Shown: positions 54,349 to 62,561 of the stretch, piece by piece | Layout of the letters: every line of letters begins with the position of its first letter | Numbering within the stretch: position 1 is the first letter of the stretch | Assembly: GCF_003752155.1 (NCBI RefSeq) | Contig: NZ_RJVG01000001.1 | Span: forward strand, 558,001 to 622,000 | From: Mobilisporobacter senegalensis | GTDB taxonomy: Bacteria > Bacillota > Clostridia > Lachnospirales > Lachnospiraceae | Direction of reading: 5' to 3' | Length of the DNA: 64,000 bases | Notes under the pieces: generated by a model | What the model saw: only the letters and a program-made list of their open reading frames with translations | Told to the model about the DNA's origin: nothing | The model's database searches: none | Translations under genes and position numbers: made by a program

Positions 54349-55617
54349 TTAAGAGTCTGGGTGGCATTCATTAATATACTGGCGGAATATATGAATACAA
54401 TCCATCTCACTTGCCACACCTCTTACTACATCTTCTGCCAATGCTTTACAGGTTGGTGCTCCACATGATCCACAATCCAGTCCCGGGAATTTTTCGCATA
54501 GCTCTTCAACCTTTGCAATCTTACCAATACTTTCCTTGACATCTAATCCTAAATTAAATACCGGTTCGTATTGAACTCCTTTTGTCCAGAACCCATCTAA
54601 GATCTCCTCTTTATATAAATGATTACGGGCTACCGGCATGTATTTTCTCAGCCTTTTTAACTTCACTTTGGCAACAAAAGGATTTTCAACCGTTAAGACT
54701 CCTCCTACACAACCACCATTGCAGGCATTTAATTCTATAAATTCCAGAGAGGAAAATTTCTGATCTTCCAAATCTTCCAAAACACGGATTACATTTTCAA
54801 TCCCATCTGCTGCCAGATAGTTATCTGTAAGTAAGCCACCGGCTTCTCCACCTGTTCCTCCCCAGCTGATTCCGATTTTACCTGATATGGCAATATCTTC
54901 AATATCCTGTTTCTTTTCGATCTGGCTCATATAATTTAAGATCTTTGGGTAAATTTCCTTTATGGCTATTACCGCATCTACATCGCTCTTTTCATATCCC
55001 AAAGGTTCCTTTACAGCACTGACCTTCGCTGCACAAGGGGATATGAAAATTATTCCAATTTTATCAGCTGATAATCCTGTTGCCTCCATGGCTTTTTTTC
55101 GCGCTAACTCTGCGGCTATATCAACCGGTGCTTTTATTGGAAGTAAATGTTCCAGAAGATTGGGGAAACGCACACGGATCAAACGTACCACCGAAGGACA
55201 GGCAGTGCTAATAAGTGGATAATTACTTTTATGCTCTTCCACATATTTTCTAGACATTTCAGATACTAATTCAGCAGCTCCGCTCACTTCATATATATCA
55301 TCAAACCCCATTCGTTTTAAAGCAGTGAGTATAATATTAATATCATCTAAATTATTAAATTGCCCATATAGAGATGGTGCGGGAAGTGCAACTGTATATT
55401 CATACTGATTCATAACATTAAGAGGATCATAAACTGCAAGTTTTGCATGGTGAGGGCATATGCGAATACACTCTCCACAGTCGATACAAAATTGCTTCGT
55501 TATCACAGCTTTACCATTTCGTACACGAATTGCCCCGGTAGGACATCTTTTAATACAGTTAATACAACCTTTACATAAATTCTCTTCTAATCGGACAGCA
55601 GTAAAAAACTTATCCAT
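54349..55617 (-). CDS. HydS-like H-cluster protein without PAS domain
   Basis: 422 residues. N-terminal 2x[4Fe-4S] (Cys15-25 and Cys44-54), then H-cluster domain with STACPS (Cys140), ISPCAAK (Cys195) and ELNACNGGC (Cys299, Cys303), and a C-terminal [4Fe-4S] motif (LDCGSCGAPTCKALAEDVV). The usual proton-relay Cys before Cys140 is Ala. The four cluster-ligating Cys appear to be present, so it may carry an H-cluster but act as sensor or electron-transfer partner. It is the second such protein in the operon. Confidence 0.85.
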   Translation of the reverse strand: MDKFFTAVRLEENLCKGCINCIKRCPTGAIRVRNGKAVITKQFCIDCGECIRICPHHAKLAVYDPLNVMNQYEYTVALPAPSLYGQFNNLDDINIILTALKRMGFDDIYEVSGAAELVSEMSRKYVEEHKSNYPLISTACPSVVRLIRVRFPNLLEHLLPIKAPVDIAAELARKKAMEATGLSADKIGIIFISPCAAKVSAVKEPLGYEKSDVDAVIAIKEIYPKILNYMSQIEKKQDIEDIAISGKIGISWGGTGGEAGGLLTDNYLAADGIENVIRVLEDLEDQKFSSLEFIELNACNGGCVGGVLTVENPFVAKVKLKRLRKYMPVARNHLYKEEILDGFWTKGVQYEPVFNLGLDVKESIGKIAKVEELCEKFPGLDCGSCGAPTCKALAEDVVRGVASEMDCIHIFRQYINECHPDS

Positions 55618-55699
55618 TTTCTTATCCTCTCTACGATTATTTATAATCAGGAAATTGTTAATTTAATAACAATAAGTTTTATCATTCCTGATTCATATT

Positions 55700-56122
55700 T
55701 TATAGTTTAACTGTCATTGTTACTGTGGTTCCTACACCTAATTCTGTTTGTATCTTCATCTGATCTGAATATTTTTTCATATTAGGTAATCCCATTCCTG
55801 CACCAAACCCTAAAGATCGGACTTTATCCGGTGCAGTTGAATAACCTGCCTGCATTGCTAATTCAATATCAGCAATTCCAGGGCCTTCATCCTCCAAAAT
55901 CATCTTTACTTCATCTGGAGAAACTATAATATTTATGGTTCCTCCATTGGCGTGGATTACCATATTTATTTCACCTTCATACATTGCAATAGCTACTTTA
56001 CGAACTGCCTCAGGGCTGACTCCCATTTGTTTTAACTTCCCTTTAACATCACTGGATGCTTCTCCTGCCCTTGTAAAATCATCCGGGGATATGTTGTAGG
56101 TTAAATGTAATTGATCACTCAA
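55700..56122 (-). CDS. RsbW-like HATPase (anti-sigma/serine kinase family)
   Basis: 140 residues from a TTG at 56122, nine bases after GGGGAGG and overlapping the previous stop as TTGA; an ATG at 56128 is only three bases from the binding site. The GHKL fold shows the N box EGEINMVIHANGG, the G1 box LEDEGPGI and LGFGAGMGLPNMKKYSD. Proteins of this type phosphorylate anti-sigma-antagonist partners or sequester sigma factors. With a PP2C phosphatase gene at the end of the same operon it suggests a partner-switching module. Confidence 0.85.
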   Translation of the reverse strand: MSDQLHLTYNISPDDFTRAGEASSDVKGKLKQMGVSPEAVRKVAIAMYEGEINMVIHANGGTINIIVSPDEVKMILEDEGPGIADIELAMQAGYSTAPDKVRSLGFGAGMGLPNMKKYSDQMKIQTELGVGTTVTMTVKL

Positions 56123-56469
56123 GAGCATGCACCTCCCCGTAGTCCTTGTTCATAAAGCAAACCACAAGCTGAAAACATCCTGTGATCTGTTGTTAATAAA
56201 GCAATACCTCTCTCCTTTGCCAATGAAATCATACCCTCATCCGGCTTTTTCCCTCTTACGAACACAATACAGACAATATCCATCATCTCTGCTGTCCGAA
56301 CTACCTGAGGATTACATAAACCTGTTAATAATACCGATTGATTTTTAGAAAATGCAAGTACATCACTCATCATATCTGCCCCACATGCTGTGTGTACTTC
56401 CTTCTCCAGATATTCTTCTCCACAAATAATACTTCCATCTAATATAGTTTTCACATCTTTTACAGTCAT
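56119..56469 (-). CDS. DRTGG-domain protein 2
   Basis: 116 residues, first gene of the minus-strand operon. The sequence MTVKDVKTILDGSIICGEEY, LLTGLCNPQVVRTAEMMDIV, CIVFVRGKKPDEGMISLAKE and GIALLTTDHRMFSACGLLYE matches the DRTGG domain and is related to, but clearly different from, the protein at 54002-54337. The ligand is not known. It is translationally coupled to the RsbW-like gene. Confidence 0.8.
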   Translation of the reverse strand: MTVKDVKTILDGSIICGEEYLEKEVHTACGADMMSDVLAFSKNQSVLLTGLCNPQVVRTAEMMDIVCIVFVRGKKPDEGMISLAKERGIALLTTDHRMFSACGLLYEQGLRGGACS

Positions 56470-56663
56470 ACGGTTCCCCTTTGCTTTTATTAAAAAGTAT
56501 CTTTATTAGCAGTATAATATTTCCTTATTATTTAACTAAGTATAGCATTAACCCCTCCAGTTTTCAACCAGTATTCATCATTACGATTTATTAGTATTTC
56601 ATAAAAAAATACATTATTTCCACCATAATAAGTCATTAAAATGTAGATTTTTTATCAAATACA

Positions 56664-56672
56664 TGATATACT
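56664..56672 (+). promoter_or_regulatory. Candidate promoter of the hydrogenase operon
   Basis: TGA-TATACT extended -10 (56664-56672) with a poor -35, ~85 bp upstream of hydC, in the 287-bp divergent region between the sensory and catalytic operons. I see no clear promoter for the minus-strand operon. Confidence 0.4.
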
Positions 56673-56756
56673 GTTGTTACTTATCGACAGAGAATTACAA
56701 ATACCGGTCGATATTAACTTAGAATTAAAAAAGCTATTAATCAAGGAGGTTTAAAA

Positions 56757-57251
56757 ATGAGTTCCAAAACAAACACAGTCCCTTTTGCAGGAACAAAAGA
56801 GCAAGAGTCGGAACTACTTAAAGTCATTAATGCACATAAAGATGACAAAGGTGCTTTAATGCCAATCTTACAACAGGCACAGAACATTTATGGTTACTTA
56901 CCAATTGAAGTACAAACCATGATATCTAATGAGATGGATATTCCTTTAGAAAAAATCTATGGTGTAGTTACTTTCTATTCACAATTCTCATTAAGCCCAA
57001 AAGGAAAGTATAAGATTTCTGTCTGTCTTGGTACCGCTTGCTATGTAAAAGGCTCCGGTGATCTTTACAATAAGTTAAAAGACTTGCTTCACATTGATGG
57101 TGGTGAATGTACACCAGATGGTAAATTCTCATTGGAAGCCTGCCGCTGTATTGGTGCATGTGGCCTGGCTCCTGTTCTTACTGTCAATGAAGATGTTTAT
57201 GGACGATTAACTGTTGACGACATATCTGGTATACTTAAGAAATATGAGTAA
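56757..57251 (+). CDS. hydC: HydC/HymA, NuoE-like [2Fe-2S] subunit of trimeric hydrogenase
   Basis: 164 residues with AAGGAGG before the ATG. N-terminal helical bundle (MPILQQAQNIYGYLPIEVQT) then a thioredoxin-like [2Fe-2S] domain with CLGTACYVKG and EACRCIGACGLAP. It is the small subunit of NAD-linked, possibly electron-bifurcating [FeFe] hydrogenases, working with HydB and HydA encoded downstream. Confidence 0.93.
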   Translation: MSSKTNTVPFAGTKEQESELLKVINAHKDDKGALMPILQQAQNIYGYLPIEVQTMISNEMDIPLEKIYGVVTFYSQFSLSPKGKYKISVCLGTACYVKGSGDLYNKLKDLLHIDGGECTPDGKFSLEACRCIGACGLAPVLTVNEDVYGRLTVDDISGILKKYE

Positions 57252-57265
57252 GTGATACATAGATT

Positions 57266-57823
57266 ATGATGACAGAACTTTCACTTAATGTATTAGATGT
57301 GGCGCAAAATTCTATACGTGCTAAATCGAGCCTTATACAGATAACTGTTTCAATTAATACTATGCAAGATCAATTGTTAATTGAAATACTGGACAACGGT
57401 CTCGGCATGTCAAAGGAACAATTAAAAAAAGTAGAAGATCCTTTTTTTACAACACGTACTACCAGGTCGGTGGGACTTGGAATTCCTTTTTTCAAATATG
57501 CAGCCCAGAGCACCGGCGGAGTTTTTCGTATCGATTCAGATCCAGGTAAGGGTACCAGTGTGACGGCAATATTTTCACTATCCCATATAGACAGGATGCC
57601 CCTTGGAGATATGACAAGTACTGTTCATACTTTAATAACATTTAATACTGATATTGATTTTTTGTATTCTTACACTGTAGATAATAAAAGCTTTATCTTA
57701 GACACTCGTGAATTTCGTAAAATCCTTGGTGATGTACCTTTTAACATTCCAGAAATTTCTGAATATATTAAAGATTTTTTACGTGAGAACCAAGATGAAG
57801 TTAACAATGGAAGATTTTTTTAA
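57266..57823 (+). CDS. Stand-alone HATPase in the hydrogenase operon
   Basis: 185 residues, 14 bp after hydC. The GHKL ATPase fold spans residues ~1-110: LNVLDVAQNSIRA (N box), IEILDNGLGMSKEQL (G1), FTTRTTRSVGLGIPFFKYAA and GTSVTAIFSL (G2/G3). No His-phosphotransfer or membrane region is present. The C-terminal ~75 residues (LITFNTDIDFLYSYTVDNKS) have no recognised family. Genes like this are regularly inserted between hydC and hydB in Clostridia, but their function is not established to my knowledge. Confidence 0.8.
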   Translation: MMTELSLNVLDVAQNSIRAKSSLIQITVSINTMQDQLLIEILDNGLGMSKEQLKKVEDPFFTTRTTRSVGLGIPFFKYAAQSTGGVFRIDSDPGKGTSVTAIFSLSHIDRMPLGDMTSTVHTLITFNTDIDFLYSYTVDNKSFILDTREFRKILGDVPFNIPEISEYIKDFLRENQDEVNNGRFF

Positions 57824-57944
57824 TTATGGGTTGATATATCTTATTAATTTGGCATAAATTTATTCGGGCCCTTTTATTTAAATTATGTTTGTCAATTATT
57901 TAACAGGATTGACTTAAGTCAAAAAATAACGAGGAGGATACTAT

Positions 57945-58319
57945 ATGAAGACTCTAGAAGAGTTAAAAGCAATTAGAGAAAAGATGCAAGGTCAAGTTGG
58001 CTTACGTTCTGAAGATGCTAATCAAACAAGAGTTGTTGTTGGTATGGCAACATGTGGAATTGCCAGCGGGGCAAGACCTGTATTGACTACTCTTTCTGAT
58101 GCAGTTCAGACCAAGAATTTAACTAATATATCTGTTACTCAAACAGGTTGTATTGGTCTATGCCAGTACGAACCTATTGTTGAAGTTATGGAACCAGGTA
58201 AAGATAAAGTTACTTATATAAAGATGACACCAGAAAAAGCTCTCGAGGTTTTAGAGCAGCACCTTATTCGCGGTCAGATCGTAAGTAAATACACAATTAA
58301 TTCCGAAGGGAGGATTTAG
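57945..58319 (+). CDS. [2Fe-2S] ferredoxin domain protein (HydD-like)
   Basis: 124 residues with GAGGAGG upstream. Thioredoxin-like ferredoxin: VVVGMATCGIASGARPVL and TQTGCIGLCQYEPIVEV hold the cluster Cys (C-x4-S/A and C-x3-C pattern; the second Cys of the first pair is replaced, C-G-I-A-S). It lies 3 bp upstream of hydB. It probably serves as an extra electron carrier or a truncated relative of HydC; the incomplete Cys set should be noted. Confidence 0.8.
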   Translation: MKTLEELKAIREKMQGQVGLRSEDANQTRVVVGMATCGIASGARPVLTTLSDAVQTKNLTNISVTQTGCIGLCQYEPIVEVMEPGKDKVTYIKMTPEKALEVLEQHLIRGQIVSKYTINSEGRI

Positions 58320-58322
58320 AGC

Positions 58323-60110
58323 ATGTATCGTTCACACGTCTTAGTTTGTGGTGGTACTGGATGTACTTCTTCTGGAAGTCATAAGATTATTGATACCCTA
58401 CAAGCAGAAATAGAGAAAAATGGTCTATCGAAAGAAGTATCTGTGGTACAAACAGGTTGCTTCGGTTTATGTGCGTTAGGACCAATTATGATTATATACC
58501 CTGAAGCAACTTTCTACTCAATGGTAAAAGAAGATGATATCCCTGAAATTGTTTCAGAGCACTTGGCAAAAGGTAGAATTGTTACCCGGTTATTATATAA
58601 TGAAACTGTTACGGAAGATGGCATTAAATCATTAAATGAAACTGATTTTTATAAGAAACAGCACAGAATCGCTTTACGTAACTGTGGTGTCATTAATCCT
58701 GAGAATATTGAAGAGTATATTGGTACTCATGGATATGAGGCTTTAGGTAAAGTATTAACTGAATACACACCGGATGAAGTAATCCAAACAATTTTAGACA
58801 GTGGTCTTCGTGGCCGTGGAGGCGGCGGCTTCCCTACAGGATTAAAATGGAAACTTGCAAAAGGTAATGATGCAGATCAAAAATATGTATGCTGTAATGC
58901 TGACGAAGGGGATCCGGGTGCATTCATGGATCGTTCCGTATTAGAGGGTGATCCTCATGTGGTATTAGAAGCCATGGCAATCGCAGGTTATGCAATTGGT
59001 GCCTCTCAAGGTTACATATATGTACGTGCAGAATATCCAATTGCCGTAGATCGTTTAGAGATTGCCATTGCTCAGGCAAGAGAATATGGACTTTTAGGCA
59101 AAAACATTTTTGGTACAGATTTCAGCTTTGATATCGGCTTACGTCTCGGTGCAGGTGCATTCGTATGTGGTGAAGAAACAGCTCTTATGACTTCCATCGA
59201 AGGTAACCGAGGAGAACCTCGTCCACGTCCTCCATTCCCGGCACAAAAAGGTCTTTTTGGTAAGCCAACCATTTTAAATAACGTTGAAACTTATGCAAAT
59301 ATTCCTCAAATTATATTAAATGGCGCAGAATGGTTTGCAGCGATGGGTACTGAAAAATCAAAAGGAACTAAAGTATTTGCCCTTGGTGGTAAGATCAAAA
59401 ATACTGGTCTTGTAGAAATTCCTATGGGTACTACATTACGTGAAGTAGTAGAGCAAATCGGCGGCGGCATTCCTAATGGCAAGAAGTTTAAAGCAGCACA
59501 AACTGGTGGACCTTCCGGCGGATGTATTCCTGTAGAACATTTTGATATTCCAATCGACTATGATAACCTTATTGAAATTGGATCCATGATGGGTTCCGGT
59601 GGTCTTATCGTTATGGATGAAGACAACTGTATGGTAGATATAGCTAAATTCTTCTTAGAATTTACTGTTGATGAATCCTGTGGTAAATGTACACCATGTA
59701 GAATTGGTACCAAGAGAATGTATGAAATGCTTGATAAGATTACAAAAGGTCAGGGTACTCTGGAAGATATCGATAAATTAGAAGAATTATGCTATCACAT
59801 CAAAGAGAATTCTCTTTGTGGTTTAGGCCAAACAGCTCCAAACCCTGTTCTATCTACACTCCGTTACTTTAAAGATGAGTACATAGCTCATGTTGTAGAT
59901 AAAAAATGTCCAGCCGGAGTATGTAAAGATTTACTCTCCTTCGTAATTGATCCGGATAAATGTAAAGGTTGTACTTTATGTTCAAGAGTATGTCCAAACG
60001 GAGCAATTGAAGGCAAAGTAAAAGAAATTCATGTAATATATCAAGATAAATGTGTTAAATGTGGCGCTTGTATGGAAAAATGTAAATTTGGTGCTATTTC
60101 CAAACACTAA
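58323..60110 (+). CDS. hydB: HydB/HymB, NuoF-like flavoprotein subunit of trimeric hydrogenase
   Basis: 595 residues. N-terminal thioredoxin-like [2Fe-2S] domain (CGGTGCTSSG, TGCFGLCALGP), FMN/NADH-binding core (GLRGRGGGGFPTGLKW, CNADEGDPGAFMDRSVLEGD), the cluster motif ESCGKCTPCRIGTKRM and a C-terminal 2x[4Fe-4S] ferredoxin (CKGCTLCSRVCPNGAI, CVKCGACMEKCKFGAI). This is the full set for the NAD-reactive subunit of HydABC. It couples NAD(H) with ferredoxin at HydA. Confidence 0.96.
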   Translation: MYRSHVLVCGGTGCTSSGSHKIIDTLQAEIEKNGLSKEVSVVQTGCFGLCALGPIMIIYPEATFYSMVKEDDIPEIVSEHLAKGRIVTRLLYNETVTEDGIKSLNETDFYKKQHRIALRNCGVINPENIEEYIGTHGYEALGKVLTEYTPDEVIQTILDSGLRGRGGGGFPTGLKWKLAKGNDADQKYVCCNADEGDPGAFMDRSVLEGDPHVVLEAMAIAGYAIGASQGYIYVRAEYPIAVDRLEIAIAQAREYGLLGKNIFGTDFSFDIGLRLGAGAFVCGEETALMTSIEGNRGEPRPRPPFPAQKGLFGKPTILNNVETYANIPQIILNGAEWFAAMGTEKSKGTKVFALGGKIKNTGLVEIPMGTTLREVVEQIGGGIPNGKKFKAAQTGGPSGGCIPVEHFDIPIDYDNLIEIGSMMGSGGLIVMDEDNCMVDIAKFFLEFTVDESCGKCTPCRIGTKRMYEMLDKITKGQGTLEDIDKLEELCYHIKENSLCGLGQTAPNPVLSTLRYFKDEYIAHVVDKKCPAGVCKDLLSFVIDPDKCKGCTLCSRVCPNGAIEGKVKEIHVIYQDKCVKCGACMEKCKFGAISKH

Positions 60111-60144
60111 TACCGATAGATTAGATTCTTTAAGGAGGTTAATA

Positions 60145-61890
60145 ATGGAAACCGTAAATATTAAAATAAATGGTGTCGATGTAGCTGCACCAAAGGGTTC
60201 AACCATTCTAGAAGCTGCCAGACTGGCTCATATCGATATTCCAACTCTTTGCTATTTAAAAGAGATTAACGAAATTGGTGCCTGCCGTATCTGTGTTGTT
60301 GAAGTAAAAGGTGCAAGAAGTCTTGTCGCTTCCTGTGTTTATCCAGTTAACGAGGGAATGGAAGTTTGGACAAATACCCCTAAAGTACTAGAATCAAGAA
60401 AGAAGACTTTAGAATTAATTCTTTCTGATCATGACAGAAAATGTTTGTCCTGCGTTAGAAGTGGTAATTGTGAATTACAAAAATTATCAAAAGACTTTGG
60501 CGTAGATAACGAAAGCTTATACGATGGCGAAAAGAATGAATATGAAATTGATTATTCGGCGGCTCACATGTATCGCGATAACAATAAATGTATTCTTTGC
60601 AGACGTTGTTCTGCTGTTTGTGAAAAGATTCAGGCAGTTGGTGTAATTGGACCAAATGAACGTGGATTTAAGACTACCATTGCATCTGCATTTGATATGG
60701 GACTTGGTGATACCAGTTGTGTATCCTGTGGACAATGTATTGCAGTCTGTCCGACTGGAGCAATTTCTGAGAAAGATAATACTGCTGAAGTATTTTCAGC
60801 GATTGCAGATCCTGCAAAATATGTTATTGTACAAACCGCTCCATCTGTTCGTGCCGGTCTGGGTGAAGAATTCGGTCTTCCTATTGGCACAAATGTAGAA
60901 GGGAAAATGGTAGCTGCTCTTCGCCGTTTAGGCTTTGATAAAGTATTTGATACTGATCTGGCAGCTGATCTTACTATTATGGAAGAAGCTCATGAATTCC
61001 TTGACCGTGTACAAAATGGTGGCAAACTTCCCTTAATCACATCTTGTTCTCCAGGATGGATTAAATATTGTGAGCACTATTTCCCAGATATGACAGAGAA
61101 TTTATCCAGCTGTAAATCACCAATGCAAATGTTTGGTGCAACGATTAAAACTTATTATGCAGAAAAATTAGGTATTGATCCGAAAGATATCTTCTCTGTG
61201 GCAATTATGCCATGTACTGCCAAGAAATTTGAAGTTGGCCGTGAAGATCAAGATGCAGCTGGTGTTCCAGATGTGGATGTTTCATTAACCGTTCGCGAAC
61301 TTAGCAGAATGATTGATCGTGCCGGTATTAACTTCTTATCCCTGCCAGACGAAGATTTTGATCAACCATTAGGTATTTCCACTGGTGCAGCTGTTATCTT
61401 TGGTGCAACTGGCGGTGTTATGGAAGCAGCCCTTAGAACTGCTGTTGAAACATTAACAGGAGAAGAATTAGCAAATTTAGATTTTACTGATGTACGAGGC
61501 ATTGCCGGAATCAAAGAAGCTACTTATAATGTGGCTGGTATGGATGTTAAAGTTGCTGTTGCATCTGGCCTTAGCAATGCAAAAGAGCTTTTAACAAAGG
61601 TAGAATCTGGTGAAGCTGATTATCACTTTATTGAAATCATGGGATGCCCTGGTGGATGTGTAAATGGTGGTGGTATGCCTCAGGTACCTGCAAGCATCAG
61701 AAACTTTACAGATGTTAGATCACTACGCGCTAAAGTATTATATGATTTAGATTCTTCTATGAAGTATAGAAAATCTCATGAAAATCCTGCCGTGAAAGAA
61801 TTATACGATACTTACTTTGGAAAACCAGGTAGCCATAAAGCTCATGAAATTTTACACACAACTTATGTAAAGAGAACGATTAATCAATAA
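60145..61890 (+). CDS. hydA: HydA/HymC, catalytic [FeFe] hydrogenase subunit (M3 type)
   Basis: 581 residues from the ATG at 60145 with AAGGAGG upstream; a longer frame to 60052 lies inside hydB. Order: [2Fe-2S] (Cys36, 47, 50, 64), His-Cys3 cluster (His96, Cys100, 103, 109), 2x[4Fe-4S] (Cys149-159, Cys192-202), then the H-cluster domain with TSCSPGW (Cys301), MPCTAKKFE (Cys357) and EIMGCPGGCVNGGG (Cys501, Cys505). The L1 loop has Ser302 where TSCCP-type enzymes have the second Cys. It reduces protons or oxidises H2 in the NAD/ferredoxin-linked complex. Confidence 0.95.
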   Translation: METVNIKINGVDVAAPKGSTILEAARLAHIDIPTLCYLKEINEIGACRICVVEVKGARSLVASCVYPVNEGMEVWTNTPKVLESRKKTLELILSDHDRKCLSCVRSGNCELQKLSKDFGVDNESLYDGEKNEYEIDYSAAHMYRDNNKCILCRRCSAVCEKIQAVGVIGPNERGFKTTIASAFDMGLGDTSCVSCGQCIAVCPTGAISEKDNTAEVFSAIADPAKYVIVQTAPSVRAGLGEEFGLPIGTNVEGKMVAALRRLGFDKVFDTDLAADLTIMEEAHEFLDRVQNGGKLPLITSCSPGWIKYCEHYFPDMTENLSSCKSPMQMFGATIKTYYAEKLGIDPKDIFSVAIMPCTAKKFEVGREDQDAAGVPDVDVSLTVRELSRMIDRAGINFLSLPDEDFDQPLGISTGAAVIFGATGGVMEAALRTAVETLTGEELANLDFTDVRGIAGIKEATYNVAGMDVKVAVASGLSNAKELLTKVESGEADYHFIEIMGCPGGCVNGGGMPQVPASIRNFTDVRSLRAKVLYDLDSSMKYRKSHENPAVKELYDTYFGKPGSHKAHEILHTTYVKRTINQ

Positions 61891-61897
61891 TTAATTT

Positions 61898-61927
61898 AAA
61901 CAGCGTGTTATATACACGCTGTTTTTT
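61898..61927 (+). terminator. Terminator of the hydrogenase operon
   Basis: Perfect 11-bp stem (61898-61908 with 61914-61924) and a T-run. Confidence 0.9.
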
Positions 61928-61954
61928 AATTATATTATTTACCAATTATTTTCA

Positions 61955-61983
61955 TTGACAGAAAAGCCATTATCAATTATTAT
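61955..61983 (+). promoter_or_regulatory. perR promoter
   Basis: TTGACA (61955-61960), 17-bp spacer, TATTAT (61978-61983). Confidence 0.85.
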
Positions 61984-61997
61984 AATAGTAACTATTA
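61983..61997 (+). promoter_or_regulatory. PerR/Fur-type operator of perR
   Basis: A perfect 7-1-7 inverted repeat, TAATAGT-A-ACTATTA, adjoining the -10. The Fur/PerR class binds 7-1-7 sites, and the gene that follows encodes such a regulator. Confidence 0.75.
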
Positions 61998-62016
61998 CTA
62001 TTTTAAGGAGGTTACT

Positions 62017-62409
62017 ATGGCCACTACTATAAAATTTAGCAGACAGCGGGAAGCAATTAAAGAGTATTTATTCCATACTAAAGAACATCCTACTGCTGAT
62101 ACCATATATATGCATATAAGAGAACAATACCCTAACATAAGTTTAGGTACGGTTTACCGTAATTTAAATTTTTTATTAGAGCAGGGTGAAATTATTAAAG
62201 TTGAATGCGGTGACGGATGCGACCATTTTGATGGTAATAGAGAACCCCATAATCATTTTATATGTAAAGAATGTCACAAATTACTTGATCTTGAAATGGA
62301 ATCGATCGATCAGATTAATGCCATAGCAAATGTCGGCTTTAATGGAGATATTGAAGGTCATGTTACTTATTTCTATGGTATATGTGAAGAATGTAAAAAA
62401 AATAAATAA
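62017..62409 (+). CDS. perR: Fur-family regulator, PerR-like peroxide sensor
   Basis: 130 residues with AAGGAGG before the ATG. HTH is PTADTIYMHIREQYPNISLG with TVYRNLNFLLEQGEI. The metal-sensing site fits PerR (CDHFDGNREPHNHFICKEC) and the structural zinc site is two CxxC pairs (CKEC and CEEC). PerR derepresses oxidative-stress genes when H2O2 oxidises the site. The downstream reverse rubrerythrin gene and matching operator-like sites support this over Fur or Zur. Confidence 0.88.
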   Translation: MATTIKFSRQREAIKEYLFHTKEHPTADTIYMHIREQYPNISLGTVYRNLNFLLEQGEIIKVECGDGCDHFDGNREPHNHFICKECHKLLDLEMESIDQINAIANVGFNGDIEGHVTYFYGICEECKKNK

Positions 62410-62414
62410 TTTTT

Positions 62415-62452
62415 AAAACTTTACTTGACATTTCTCAAGTAAAGTTTTATTA
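62415..62452 (+). terminator. perR terminator overlapping the rubrerythrin promoter
   Basis: Perfect 14-bp stem (62415-62428 with 62435-62448) with a 6-nt loop; the following T-run is short. The rubrerythrin -35 lies inside this stem. Confidence 0.7.
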
Positions 62453-62453
62453 T
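62425..62453 (+). promoter_or_regulatory. Reverse rubrerythrin promoter
   Basis: TTGACA (62425-62430), 17-bp spacer, TATTAT (62448-62453): the same elements and spacing as the perR promoter. Confidence 0.82.
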
Positions 62454-62464
62454 ATGTATATAAC

Positions 62465-62477
62465 AGTAATGATTACT
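62465..62477 (+). promoter_or_regulatory. PerR-like operator of the rubrerythrin gene
   Basis: 6-1-6 inverted repeat AGTAAT-G-ATTACT, 12 bp downstream of the -10; it is similar to the perR site. Confidence 0.65.
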
Positions 62478-62561
62478 ATTATTAGTTTATTAATTATTAC
62501 TTTGAATCAGACAATCTCTGATTGCACAAAAATTAAATTCATAATTAAAGGAGAATAAAAA

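Noticed and set aside
60052-60144. N-terminal extension of HydA
   Set aside because: It overlaps the conserved C-terminal ferredoxin of hydB in another frame; the ATG at 60145 has a consensus binding site and matches the family start.
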